This document shows positions 1 to 8,783 of a stretch of 64,000 nt of DNA, one piece after another (position 1 is the first letter of the stretch; each line of letters opens with the position of its first letter). This stretch comes from Chryseobacterium soli (GTDB lineage: Bacteria > Bacteroidota > Bacteroidia > Flavobacteriales > Weeksellaceae). Below the pieces are notes generated by a model. That model did not search any database, was not told where the DNA came from, and worked only from the letters and a program-made list of their open reading frames with translations. Made by a program: the position numbers and the translations under genes. The DNA is taken from positions 62,001 through 126,000 of the forward strand of contig NZ_JPRH01000007.1 in assembly GCF_000737705.1 (NCBI RefSeq), written 5' to 3'.

Positions 1-1
1 G

Positions 2-613
2 AGCTTAAACAACATATGTTTTTCATTGCTATTGGCTGTAACTATTTTAAGCTGCAGCCCCAATGAAAAGGGAAGTCAGCAAAATAAGAAGGTTACTGAT
101 ACCATTATTACCAAGGAAACGGCCGTAAAAGAAAAAGATAGTCTCGTAACGGATGTTAAAATTCCTGTTATTGACACTATTGCAGTGCTTACTGCTTTTA
201 AGAAAACGGTAACAACTGACCAATTTATTAAAGAGTTAGGTATTGAGGCGGATGGTTTGGGTGGTTCAATTTTTGATTCGGAACGGCCGATTCTGATTGG
301 TGACCTGAATGGTGATCATCAGGATGATGCCATTATGCCTTTTTCTATAGAAGGACGCCAGGGTGGGAATAATTGGGATGCACATTATGCTATTTTCATC
401 AATAATAATGGTGTTCTTGAATATAAATATTCATTTGATAGAGGAGGTGATCTTGCAGAAAGACAAATTAATTTTAAAAGTATAAAAAACGGTATCATAA
501 AAGGCATGGAAGTACCGGGATTTCATTCTGAAGAAGGAAATAATACTCCGGTAGAGTATTTGTACCGTACTACTGACCTTTCAGAAGTAGCTACTGCTTC
601 AGAAACAAAATGA
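2..613 (+). CDS. Putative lipoprotein, 5' end outside the window
   Basis: The reading frame is open from the window edge, so the true start is probably just upstream; TTG at 26 is the first internal candidate but would cut into the hydrophobic segment. A hydrophobic stretch ends in ILSC, a good lipobox, so the protein is likely exported and lipid-anchored. A polar Ser/Lys/Thr linker follows, then a domain with LIGDLNGDHQDDA, which resembles the Asp-rich calcium-binding loop of FG-GAP/VCBS-type repeats. No enzyme motif is visible. The function is unknown; location at the envelope is the only firm inference. Confidence 0.7.
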   Translation, partial: SLNNICFSLLLAVTILSCSPNEKGSQQNKKVTDTIITKETAVKEKDSLVTDVKIPVIDTIAVLTAFKKTVTTDQFIKELGIEADGLGGSIFDSERPILIGDLNGDHQDDAIMPFSIEGRQGGNNWDAHYAIFINNNGVLEYKYSFDRGGDLAERQINFKSIKNGIIKGMEVPGFHSEEGNNTPVEYLYRTTDLSEVATASETK

Positions 614-956
614 TGAACGGAAATAAAAAATAAAATAAAATCTATCTTCCTTGCTTAATAAGTTCATTAAAAAGAAATTTTAGGTACTCAAAACAAATCG
701 ATAAGCCAGTTAATTCCCAAGTCAGTCAGGGATGTTGTGGCAACATCAGTAAGCTATTAGCTCCCCTAAAATTGAACACAACAGATCATTTCGATAGTGG
801 ATATTGTAAAAAGGTATACTTATACCTTACACAGTGACAGATTACTTTAAGAATTATAGCAATACCAAATTTTGTGCGCAAAAATTCCGGCAGTTGTCTG
901 TCGCTGTTTCAATATCTCAACCCCATTACATCTTACATTTAAACTTTAATAAAAAC
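614..956. other. Gap without a recognisable gene
   Basis: No supported gene. On the plus strand a stop-free stretch of about 65 codons ends at a TGA at 835-837 but has no ATG, GTG or convincing ribosome site, so it is more likely a remnant or chance. A short perfect hairpin (GATGTTG, loop TGG, CAACATC) lies at 731-747 without a following T-run, so it is not a typical terminator. Confidence 0.4.
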
Positions 957-1634
957 ATGAAAAATTATTTAGGTTGCTTATTATTTTGTTGATTTTTATT
1001 ATCAAAGCAAAAATATTTTGAGGAAAATTGGGAGGAAACAACCTGCATGAAATGGCATGTTACTGATTAAGCTCCCAATTAAATGTTTCAAGTGACTCAA
1101 TTATAGTAATCTAATTATGTATTAAAGAAAAATCCAAAATCCCAATCGATGATTCAAAAATCTTACGGAGGTTATTTAGGTTAAGGCTCCCATATATTCG
1201 AAATTAGATATTAAAAACAACTTCTCTAAAAAAAACATTCCTTTTTTTAGATCAAAAAAGCAGGCTGCACTCATCTGCTGTTATTCTTCGTTCATGTAGT
1301 TTTATTTGCTCAATCTGCATTAGAGGAATATCTTTACTAAAGCGTTAAAAACTTTGTGTATTGAAAATAATTAGAAGAATAACGACCTATTGGAAGATTC
1401 AGCTGATTGGATGATTTTTAGCTTCCTTTTATTGGGGGTTTTCAGCATTTTTTACAGGTAATTTTAGTTGGAAAATAAGAATAAAATTTCTCGTATTAGA
1501 AACCCCAAATTCTGCAAGACGGGGCAATTGACCTTTTGGCTGAACTGCTGAGGAGTTCCTTAAACAGTAATGTGGGGAGATTAGTACCCTTACATGATGA
1601 AATTAATCTTGTTAATAATTATCTTGAATCATAA
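957..1634 (+). pseudogene. Decayed LytS-type sensor histidine kinase
   Basis: Three coding-like islands sit in order on one strand. At 957 an ATG opens a signal-peptide-like start (MKNYLGCLLFC) that hits TGA after 11 codons. Around 1400-1450 a hydrophobic segment (IFSFLLLGVFSIFY) looks like a membrane span followed by stops. At 1506-1634 an open frame reads AELLRSSLNSNVGRL and then VPLHDEINLVNNYLE, which matches the start of the His_kinase (PF06580, LytS/YehU) domain just downstream of its histidine. A full gene of this class is about 2 kb, so internal parts have been lost. The ATP-binding domain is missing. The family assignment of the last island is good; joining the three islands into one former gene is inference. 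Confidence 0.5.
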
Positions 1635-1819
1635 AAAATCGTCGCACACTTCAAAAGTCTGATTTTAAGGGAACTTCTTCAATGTTAGTCCATATGGTAA
1701 TTATTTGTAACTTTAGACAAGTTAATTTATATTGCTTATGCTTTATTAAAAAAGAAAGGCAAAGAGTGAAGAAAAATACCTTGATACATTGAAGAAAATA
1801 AAATAATAAATCATTAAAA

Positions 1820-2239
1820 ATGGCGAAACAAATTTTTATCAATCTCGCAGTAAAGGATCTACAAAAATCTACGGATTTTTATACTGCATTGGGCTTTAAA
1901 ATTAACCCTCAATTTTCAGATGATACAGGAAAATGTATGGTTTGGAGCGAGCATATTTTTGTAATGATTTTGACGCATGAAAAATTCGCAAGTTTTACAA
2001 AAAAACCTATTGCAGATACAAAATCAAAAATTGCAGGGCTTTTTTCATTATCGGCTGAAAGTGTCGACGAAGTAAATCATATTATGTCTAACGGATTAAA
2101 GGCTGGTGGAATAGAACCTAATGAGGTTCGGGATTATGGCTTCATGGTACAACGTACAATTGAAGACTTTGACGGTCATACCTGGGAGGTTTTCTTCATG
2201 GATATGAGTAAATTCCCAACAGATCAACCTACTGGATAA
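1820..2239 (+). CDS. VOC (glyoxalase/bleomycin-resistance fold) family protein
   Basis: 139 residues starting MAKQIFINLAVKDL, the classic first strand of a VOC domain, followed by STDFYTALGF and later YGFMVQRTIEDFDGHTWEVFFMD, the usual second beta-alpha-beta unit of one VOC module with a metal-ligand-like Glu near the end. Members bind metals or small molecules, and substrate cannot be read from sequence. It stands alone, 58 bp upstream of a co-oriented glycolipid-binding-like gene. It is related to PhnB-like VOC proteins of Bacteroidota. Cytoplasmic; no signal peptide. Confidence 0.85.
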   Translation: MAKQIFINLAVKDLQKSTDFYTALGFKINPQFSDDTGKCMVWSEHIFVMILTHEKFASFTKKPIADTKSKIAGLFSLSAESVDEVNHIMSNGLKAGGIEPNEVRDYGFMVQRTIEDFDGHTWEVFFMDMSKFPTDQPTG

Positions 2240-2297
2240 AAGAAGTATTCGCTGGAATCACTATTCTATCTGTGGATTCTAGTGAACAGAGAACAAT

Positions 2298-2834
2298 ATG
2301 AGGATACTTTGGAAAGGGCAGGATAATACGTCATTGGAACTTTGCAGAATCGAGCAATCCGATAATCAGGTCATTATTAATTCTACAATCATTGGTTGTG
2401 CCCACGAGCAAACCTATGAGGTTCGTTATGTTATCTCCTTAGATCAACAGTGGAACCTTCAAAGTTTTATGATTGATGCCGATATTAATGGTGTTCCATG
2501 GAAAATCACGGGTAAAAAGCATGATGATAAATGGAAAATAAATAACATCCTTGACTTCGCTGATTTTAAATTTATTGATATTTCGTTAACCCCATTAACT
2601 AACACACTGCCGATTAAGAAATTATTTACTGAGTTTTTCACGCTTCAGGAGGTTAAAGTTTTGTATATAGACATTTTAAAAAATGAACTTAAGATCGTTC
2701 GTCAGTGCTATACTCAATTAGATGACAACCGTTATTTGTATGAAAATACCGATACGGATTTTAAAGCGGTTCTAGTGGTTGATAAGGATGGTTTTGTAGA
2801 GAATTATCCAGCTTTATTTGAGCGTATCCTGTAA
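2298..2834 (+). CDS. Putative glycolipid-binding protein (PF06475-like)
   Basis: 178 residues beginning MRILWKGQDNTSLELCRIEQ, then STIIGCAHEQTYEVRYVISLDQQW. This pattern (W-x-G near the N-terminus, S-x-E, STxxG, then Y-x-V-x-Y-x-I-x-x-D-x-x-W) is the signature I associate with the putative glycolipid-binding family PF06475. The family forms a beta-barrel-like fold; its physiological ligand is poorly known. No signal peptide, so likely cytoplasmic. Co-oriented with the VOC gene upstream; whether they share a transcript is not clear. Confidence 0.7.
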   Translation: MRILWKGQDNTSLELCRIEQSDNQVIINSTIIGCAHEQTYEVRYVISLDQQWNLQSFMIDADINGVPWKITGKKHDDKWKINNILDFADFKFIDISLTPLTNTLPIKKLFTEFFTLQEVKVLYIDILKNELKIVRQCYTQLDDNRYLYENTDTDFKAVLVVDKDGFVENYPALFERIL

Positions 2835-2909
2835 AAAGTAAGTCATTTTCAGCAGGGTAAACTATTATTTTTTACTCAAATATTCAAAATTGTCCATTTT
2901 GCTTCTTGT

Positions 2910-3881
2910 TTATGCTGGAAATGGTTTCATCTTGCCACATGAGCATTCACAGTTCTTATCATCTATTCCCAGTAACTTAAGAAAGTGCTTGTAAAAAGAA
3001 ATTCTATCCTGCATAGCTTCATTATTTTCTCCCCTGTTACATTCCAAAGCACCATTAATAATATTGATAGTTAAACCAAATCCATTTCTACCATTATCAC
3101 TGGATGTTTTATAGTTATCTATGATAACATCATGGCAGGATGGTTTCGATGCCTGAGGCGTCATCCAATAAAATATTGCACTTTCAAAGGCAACATCTGC
3201 CTTGCGGGAAACCATTCCGGGATCTTTTAATAAAATATTCTTATCACCAAATATACATTCAGAGGCAAAACCGAAATTCCCATTATAACTCAGTTGAAGA
3301 GGGCCACGACCGTAGTATTTCTGCCCATCTACAGCAGGATAATTTGCATTTGGAACGATGTATGTTAAAGTGGTGTCAATTTCATTTTTAAGCATCAGAC
3401 CATCATCAAATTTACCGTTCGTTCCATTCCGGGTTTCATGGGCAATGTGGGCGAAAAACGCTGCTATTTCTTTTTTCTGATAATCAGAACCTTTTACTGT
3501 ACCGAAATCAGCATAATCAACCGTATATGAGTCATAGCCTTTGTCCTTAGCCCATGGCTCATCCCATTCTTTATCTTGTCTGATCACTTTTGATTCACCT
3601 GTAGGCTTATCCGTTCTGGTTATTTTATATATCCATTTTCCTCTTGTCTCAATTTTGACCTTAATTTTTGACATATGTGATACCGCCCTTTCAAAATCTT
3701 CATAGCTGTAAAATCGATTTCTGTTCGGGAAAAATGTTTCAAATTCTTTTTTAGAAAAAGAAACAGGAACTTCCGATTTGCCTTCCTGACTTGTACTTTT
3801 CGCTTTTCCTCTGCAAGAAAAAAGGATGATGGCCAGAAAGATTGTTCTGGCCGCCAAAATTGATATTGTACGTAGTTTCAT
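2910..3881 (-). CDS. GH19-type chitinase lipoprotein
   Basis: 323 residues. The N-terminal hydrophobic segment ends in ILFSC, a lipobox, so the enzyme should be tethered to a membrane and face outwards. The catalytic part contains AAFFAHIAHETRNG, carrying the glycoside hydrolase family 19 catalytic Glu in HET, and later YYGRGPLQLSYNGNF, the conserved substrate-cleft motif of class I/II-type chitinases. A Cys cluster (CECSC) lies near the C-terminus. The expected activity is endo-hydrolysis of chitin or a related beta-1,4-linked GlcNAc polymer. No chitin-binding module is evident. It stands alone, flanked by gaps on both sides. Confidence 0.85.
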   Translation of the reverse strand: MKLRTISILAARTIFLAIILFSCRGKAKSTSQEGKSEVPVSFSKKEFETFFPNRNRFYSYEDFERAVSHMSKIKVKIETRGKWIYKITRTDKPTGESKVIRQDKEWDEPWAKDKGYDSYTVDYADFGTVKGSDYQKKEIAAFFAHIAHETRNGTNGKFDDGLMLKNEIDTTLTYIVPNANYPAVDGQKYYGRGPLQLSYNGNFGFASECIFGDKNILLKDPGMVSRKADVAFESAIFYWMTPQASKPSCHDVIIDNYKTSSDNGRNGFGLTINIINGALECNRGENNEAMQDRISFYKHFLKLLGIDDKNCECSCGKMKPFPA

Positions 3882-4154
3882 ATTATGTAGTCTGTGTTCC
3901 CGTTATTATTTGTTAATTTAATGAATTAGCCAATTTATCACGTTCATTTTTAAGAATTTATTGTGCTTACAGGCATAAGAAGGTAAAAAATAATCCTCTG
4001 TTTATAAACTGTCTTGCAGTGAATTATCTATTATTCCAATGGTGAGAATCCTGCAACGACCAATGGTCAAGCTGTATCATAAAACAAGGAAAGAATTATG
4101 ATGCGCTCTACATTAAAACTTAAAGATGAAATAAGGCGAAATCATTAGTTACAA

Positions 4155-4511
4155 TTAAGTATTTTTTTTAACTACATCTATCATATGGTCAATATCAAAG
4201 GGTTTTTCGATATAATCGTCAGCCTTGCATTCCTTTGCCTTTTTTGGAACGTCAGGAGATGTTGAAGTCAGTACTGCCGATACATCTTCCGTTTCAGCAT
4301 CAGATTTTAGTTCTTCAATAACCTGTGATCCTTTCTTATTTCCTTTGATGTGGTCATCTACAATAACGACATCAGGTTCAATCTCATCAATTTTATCAAT
4401 AGGCTCAGTAGTTAACGAAGGAGTAACATCAAAACCTTCGTCCTCCAATACCTGTTCCATGATGTCCAGGATATCTTCGTTATCCTGAATAAGGACAACC
4501 TTTTTTTTCAT
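4155..4511 (-). CDS. Single-domain response regulator (receiver)
   Basis: 118 residues from the chosen ATG at 4511 (MKKKVVLIQDNEDILDIMEQ); an upstream in-frame ATG at 4550 would add 13 residues that match nothing in receiver domains. The acidic pocket (QDNED), the phospho-acceptor region (VVIVDDHIKG) and the conserved Lys (IEKPFD) are present. The usual first Asp of the DD pocket is replaced by Gln, leaving Asn-Glu-Asp. There is no output domain, so it would act by protein contact or in a phosphorelay. No kinase lies beside it. Confidence 0.85.
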   Translation of the reverse strand: MKKKVVLIQDNEDILDIMEQVLEDEGFDVTPSLTTEPIDKIDEIEPDVVIVDDHIKGNKKGSQVIEELKSDAETEDVSAVLTSTSPDVPKKAKECKADDYIEKPFDIDHMIDVVKKNT

Positions 4512-4591
4512 AACAGTCAATTTGTAATGCAAATGTATGAAAAAGAACAATTGAATGGATCACGTAGGGCAATGGTGTACGAACTAACTAT

Positions 4592-4631
4592 AATTATATC
4601 GACAAATATCTGCCTGTTTATCGATATAATT
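4592..4631. repeat. 11-bp perfect inverted repeat in a 455-bp gap
   Basis: AATTATATCGA at 4592-4602 is repeated inverted as TCGATATAATT at 4621-4631, with an 18-nt spacer. It lies about 80 bp upstream of the receiver gene start and in the divergent region before the secreted protein at 4967. It could be an operator or a structured leader; no T-run follows. The rest of 4512-4966 is AT-rich with no gene seen. Confidence 0.4.
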
Positions 4632-4966
4632 CGATGGGTATTTGAAGTTATTTTAAATCGAAATGCCGGAACTTTGGGACATAAAAAAATCAATTAAAAT
4701 AGCTTTTTTGCATTATAAAATATTTAATTGTTGTCAAATGACCAATGATAATTACATGCAAATAATAGGCAAGGTTGATAATCCATATAAATTAATGATA
4801 CTGAAATATAAATACTGGAATATAACTCTATAAGAGACATTAAATTCTGAAAACATAAATGAATAATGTAATCAGTCTCCTCCTCATTCTTGTTGATCCC
4901 TCAAAATGGTAAGAAAAATGGAGACTGCTTTTAATCTTAATTTATTTTAATCAAAATACATTAAAA

Positions 4967-5707
4967 ATGAAAAAAATATTTTTTTTATTAATCCTTTCAA
5001 TCTATTCGGCCATGTATGCTCAAGTGGGTATTGGTACAGCAACCCCTCAAAAAAGTCTTCATGTGAATGGTTCGTTACAAGTTACAAATGAACTTAATGT
5101 TGGAGGTAATAGTAATACTGCAGGTTCGGCAGGCCTGATTGGTCAAGTTCTAAAATCAAATGGACCAGGCGCAGCACCCTCATGGCAAACTTTAGCAGGT
5201 GTTCCCACATCAACAGGGACAGTAATAGCTGTTAATGGACAGTTTTTAGTTGCACAGGAAATTACTGTTCAAATGACTGCTGACTTTACAGCCGTTGGGT
5301 CTCCCGGGGCTACTGTAGCTAATCCCATTGGTAACCTCAATAATGAAATTATTGATAATGAAAATCTTTATGCTGGAACGGCTACAACCAATTCTTTTAA
5401 AGTTTCTGCTGACGGGGTTTATCAGATTAATATGAATGTGCAGATTTCTACGACCAATGGAACATCACCCGTTATTGGAATATGGAACAATACCACTGGA
5501 CTGTGGGTGGCAAGAGTAAATGACAATTATGTATCGCCGACCGGCGGATTGCAAACTTATACTTTAATTACCTCAATTCCGATGTTGGCAGCAAATACCT
5601 ATTCGTTTAGAGCTATAAATACACAAGATTACACACTCAAGTATTTAAGCACAGGTTCTACAGGTTCTGGTCCTATTACACAGGTTTCTGTAAGACGATT
5701 AAAATAA
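4967..5707 (+). CDS. Secreted cell-surface protein of the QVGIGT type
   Basis: 246 residues. A signal peptide ends at AMYA, directly followed by QVGIGTATPQKSLHVNGS, the start shared by many secreted Flavobacteriia proteins. A short repeat-like segment follows (LQVTNELNVGG). The C-terminal half (about residues 80-246) is beta-rich, with FKVSADGVYQINMNVQIS, like a C1q/TNF-type jelly roll used in trimeric surface fibres. Probably exported and surface-associated, possibly a trimeric adhesin-like head. No partner gene is nearby. Specific function unknown. Confidence 0.7.
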   Translation: MKKIFFLLILSIYSAMYAQVGIGTATPQKSLHVNGSLQVTNELNVGGNSNTAGSAGLIGQVLKSNGPGAAPSWQTLAGVPTSTGTVIAVNGQFLVAQEITVQMTADFTAVGSPGATVANPIGNLNNEIIDNENLYAGTATTNSFKVSADGVYQINMNVQISTTNGTSPVIGIWNNTTGLWVARVNDNYVSPTGGLQTYTLITSIPMLAANTYSFRAINTQDYTLKYLSTGSTGSGPITQVSVRRLK

Positions 5708-5845
5708 GGCAGTAAAAAAAATCCTATCAAAATACACCATTATCGGAAAGCTTTGTAGAAAATTCACAATTGGGATAAAATCTATATTTTCATTATAGGG
5801 CATCAATTTCAGAAAAAAATATTAACTCATTCCTAAATAATTGCT

Positions 5846-6067
5846 ATGCTTACATCTAAAGATAGTTTTTTACATCTTCTTAAAGCTGAAATAGAAGAGT
5901 TTTATAAAATTAGCATACCTGATTATACTGAAGAAAAACAGATTGTTTATATACTTTCCCGTCATTTATTAGGGATTTATGAGAAAAAATTATATGTAAA
6001 TTTCTTATGTGGGAAAGTGGTTGATTATAAAGTCTTTTATTATATTTTTAATAAAAAGTTGATCTAG
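5846..6067 (+). CDS. Hypothetical small protein
   Basis: 73 residues (starts MLTSKDSFLHLLKAEIEEFY), predicted to be mainly helical, rich in Tyr, Leu and Lys, with no signal peptide, no Cys cluster and no family I recognise. It has an ATG start in an AT-rich context and lies in a region rich in small or decayed genes, so it could be a fragment. Confidence 0.4.
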   Translation: MLTSKDSFLHLLKAEIEEFYKISIPDYTEEKQIVYILSRHLLGIYEKKLYVNFLCGKVVDYKVFYYIFNKKLI

Positions 6068-6259
6068 ACAAGCTAGGCTGTTCAAATTACCTTAGCCACC
6101 TTTTTGTCCGTTTCAATAGGTGTTGGGATGAATATAAAGGCTTTGGTTTATAGTATTATCCGTAAGGAATCTATCATTTACCTTAATTAAAAGTAAGGTC
6201 CATTAATTTAATGAAGTACGCAATTTGTATAAAAATATTAAATTTTAAGTTAATTAGAA

Positions 6260-6346
6260 ATGTTAGAAAATTATATTATTTATGGGTTAGCTGTAGCTGT
6301 TATTATAATGGGATTTATTATTCTTCGGCAAAGAATGAAAAAATGA
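6260..6346 (+). CDS. Possible 28-residue single-span membrane peptide
   Basis: A short frame starting ATG at 6260 encodes MLENYIIYGLAVAVIIMGFI followed by a basic tail (RQRMKK) and TGA. This is the layout of a small membrane protein: one hydrophobic helix with positive residues on the cytoplasmic side. The only evidence is composition and an AT-rich upstream context. No gene is seen between 6068 and 6259 or between 6347 and 6628. Confidence 0.3.
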   Translation: MLENYIIYGLAVAVIIMGFIILRQRMKK

Positions 6347-6628
6347 GAGCCCAAGAAACTACGTGAAAATAAAGCTGGTTAACTCAGAGTTGCTCATACG
6401 CTATACTATTTCGGCTCTGCAGAATTTTGCTTCCTGGAAATATATTGATAAGATTTCACTATTCTTACATTGCTAATAGCGGAAAATTTCCTCATTTTCT
6501 GTTATCAAAATTGAGGTTGGGACAGAATTTATTCCCGTGGGACGATTTTATAGGAAAGAAGTGAAGAAACTAAAATACTACAGGCGGAATACAAATTTGT
6601 AAAGGATCATATCTACCATATATCTAAA

Positions 6629-6664
6629 AAAATAGAGCTTACCAACATAAGCTCTATTTTTTTT
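6629..6664 (-). terminator. Intrinsic terminator, bidirectional
   Basis: A 13-bp perfect stem (6629-6641 pairs with 6648-6660, loop CCAACA) with T-runs on both strands. On the minus strand it lies directly after the stop of the leader peptide gene at 6663-6866. Confidence 0.85.
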
Positions 6665-6866
6665 AAGACTCACAACAAGGTGGTTCAACTGGTGGATTAC
6701 ATAGACCCCATTGCTGGCCCGCATCAGAAATAGGATGACAAGCAGTTCCTATGCAGCATTGATTGGGTCCGCATCCCTGATTTGGTGCCCAGGGTGCACC
6801 ACATTGGTTATATCCCCCAATAATTTCTTTTTGTGCGACTCTGCTTAATTTTTTTAAATTTTTCAT
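6663..6866 (-). CDS. Cys-rich double-glycine leader peptide (bacteriocin-like precursor)
   Basis: 67 residues. The leader MKNLKKLSRVAQKEIIGG ends in GG, the site normally cut by C39-type peptidase transporters. The product part (about 49 residues) has eight cysteines, including two CC pairs, and many Gly, Pro and Asn residues. The leader is nearly the same as in three other genes in this window. This fits the bacteriocin-like leader family of Chryseobacterium. No C39 transporter or modification enzyme is present nearby. The role (antimicrobial, signal or structural) is unknown; an even Cys count suggests disulfides. Confidence 0.75.
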   Translation of the reverse strand: MKNLKKLSRVAQKEIIGGYNQCGAPWAPNQGCGPNQCCIGTACHPISDAGQQWGLCNPPVEPPCCES

Positions 6867-7626
6867 AATAAATGGTATTTTGGATTTTTCTATTCTGTTT
6901 AAGCTTTTTGGGTCACGTTGTCATTTAGAATATGTTTTTATCATTCCAAAGGTACAGGGCATATACGAGCACAGTATTTTAGGCTAAAAAATGCAACCTG
7001 ATCTATACACATATTAAGGGAAGCACAATAATTATTGTCCTGAGGTGGCTGACAACTATTACCCGCTCCATTTATCAATTGTATAAGTATTTATTCTAAA
7101 ATTTAACTGTCAAAAAATATTTACATATTTTATAAAAAATTTCTACATTAAATATAATACATTGATTTTAATAGTTATATTGAAATGATAAAAAAATTAA
7201 AAAGACATTTTTTTGTTAATTGTTACCTTTGGGTTAGTGAGTATAGTTGAGTTTACCAACTGCAAAAGATAATCAGATGTTAATGTAAACGATAATACAT
7301 ATCTAAACCATTATTAAAATAATCATCAAAATGAATACTCAAATTGGAGTATAAGACTTACCTAACATCTTTGAATTGAAGCAGTAATAGTTACTATTGT
7401 GGGCGTTTTGTGGTGCGAAAATTGCAAGAAGTTGTAAATAATTAACTGTTTAAAACAGAATTATTTACACTCTGTAGACGCAGGTTTCTTAAAGATTGGA
7501 GGTGTAAGGATAAGATTATAATACTGTAAAGTAGACATATCGGTGGTAAGCAGTATGATTGGATAAATTAGTGACTTTTAAATAATACTGAAAATTTAGC
7601 TGGAGAACCTATAATTGCAATTGCCT
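6867..7626. other. Gene-poor gap
   Basis: About 760 bp without a supported gene. Near 7184 an ATG opens MIKKLKRHFFVNCYLWVSEY and stops; another frame over the same bases reads LIVTFGLVSIVEFTNCKR, a lipoprotein-like signal ending in TNC. This may be a frameshifted relic of a lipoprotein start, but it is too short to assign. Confidence 0.3.
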
Positions 7627-8247
7627 ATGAAATATACCATTTGCCTTATCTCATCCTTGTTGTTACCTGTTTTGTTTTTGGTATATACCATCGGGTGCAC
7701 AAAGGATGTAGATAAAGAACTGATAAAAATGACGGCTACTATGAGTGTATCCAAGAAAATCAGTAGGGGAGCCAGATCTGATGTGGAATATATTCAGAAG
7801 TTTACGGAATGCAAGGCTACTTTCAGCAGAACTTTTTCAGGGTTGGGGAGTATGTTCAGAGCAGATAAACTAAAAAATATTTATTTGCCCGCACCTGCCG
7901 GTATACTACCAGATATCTATTGGGAAAATCCTACACTTAAGCCTGCTGAAGAAAGGAAAGCGTCTTTTTATATATTCAGGGCCGATCAGCAAAGAATGAA
8001 TAATGCGGTGAAAATACCTTATATATACTTGAAGTTAGACAATGAAAGTCATTCTGAAACTGGCTATTTAACTGAAATTTACGTCTATACTCTTGGAGAA
8101 AAAATAGGTGGTTTAACTATTTTTTTCATCATGGTTATCAATTTGATCCTATTTATAACTGCTTTGATAAAATACCAGCGAAACAAGCTCTATGTAGGTA
8201 TAGGTATGGTAACCATTTTATTTTACATTTTATTGTTACTTTTTTAG
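7627..8247 (+). CDS. Hypothetical membrane protein
   Basis: 206 residues from ATG at 7627; a TTG four codons upstream is also in frame but less likely. The N-terminal hydrophobic segment ends in YTIGC, so it is either a lipoprotein signal or a membrane anchor. The middle (about residues 30-150) is soluble and probably extracytoplasmic. Two hydrophobic spans close the protein (GLTIFFIMVINLILFITALI and a second after YQRNKLYVG). I recognise no family. It stands alone on this strand. Confidence 0.55.
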   Translation: MKYTICLISSLLLPVLFLVYTIGCTKDVDKELIKMTATMSVSKKISRGARSDVEYIQKFTECKATFSRTFSGLGSMFRADKLKNIYLPAPAGILPDIYWENPTLKPAEERKASFYIFRADQQRMNNAVKIPYIYLKLDNESHSETGYLTEIYVYTLGEKIGGLTIFFIMVINLILFITALIKYQRNKLYVGIGMVTILFYILLLLF

Positions 8248-8480
8248 TTAGCATAAACGTGAAGCCTAATTCATCAATGGAAAACGGAGATAGAATGGGA
8301 GGTGTTCCACTATTTGTTGATCCTGGAATGTTATTTCTAAACATACTTTATCCGTGATAATGTTTTTTCGATATTTTCAACACGGCGATATTACCGGAGA
8401 TTTGGAAAAATATTCGGAGCATCTGAACAATATTTTCAGATGGTCAATGAATCTGGTTTCGAATATCACACTCCTAAAAA
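8248..8480. other. Gap with short open fragments only
   Basis: Two short plus-strand fragments are open here: one from the ATG at 8277 (MENGDRMGGVPLFVDPGMLF, stops at TGA 8355-8357) and one around 8400-8500 whose frame contains YFQMVNESGFEYHT. Neither has a family match I can name. They may be parts of a broken gene. Confidence 0.25.
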
Positions 8481-8513
8481 AGGCTTAGAATCTTTGATTC
8501 TAAGCCTTTTTTA
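8475..8513. terminator. Intrinsic terminator, bidirectional
   Basis: A 12-bp perfect stem (AGGCTTAGAATC at 8481-8492 with GATTCTAAGCCT at 8496-8507, loop TTT) with A-run on the left and T-run on the right, so it can stop transcription from both directions. On the minus strand it follows the tandem leader peptide genes. Confidence 0.85.
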
Positions 8514-8608
8514 TTCCTGAATGATGTGCATTTTTTTGTAAATACATATCTAATTAGGTATGAAAGTTTTCATCAACTAATTCACTTATTAGGTAATGAA
8601 TTTAGTTC

Positions 8609-8755
8609 TTAACTTAATATATCACACGGTGCTACACAAACCACCCAGGGACATCTTTTTATTCCCGGAGGCGGACAGCATGCTTCAGAGCAGGTTAATG
8701 CTCCGCCATTGATACTTTTCAACTGATCTCTTGAAATTTTTTTACAATTTTTCAT
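8609..8755 (-). CDS. Cys-rich double-glycine leader peptide
   Basis: 48 residues, below the usual ORF-calling cut-off. Leader MKNCKKISRDQLKSINGG, then a 30-residue product with six cysteines at positions 22, 26, 27, 35, 40 and 44, rich in Pro. The leader itself has an extra Cys at position 4. It lies 28 bp downstream of the second leader peptide gene on the same strand, probably in one transcript ending at the hairpin at 8481-8507. No export or modification gene is adjacent. Confidence 0.7.
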   Translation of the reverse strand: MKNCKKISRDQLKSINGGALTCSEACCPPPGIKRCPWVVCVAPCDILS

Positions 8756-8783
8756 AATCAAATAATTTAGGTAAACTTAAAAA

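Noticed and set aside
731-747. Perfect 7-bp hairpin
   Set aside because: A three-base loop and no T-run; not a terminator and not linked to a gene.
640-837. Stop-free stretch of about 65 codons
   Set aside because: No start codon and no family similarity that I can see, so it is not called as a gene; it could be a remnant.
1651-1842. 63-codon minus-strand frame
   Set aside because: It overlaps the VOC gene start on the other strand and has the Phe/Leu/Lys composition of AT-rich non-coding DNA.
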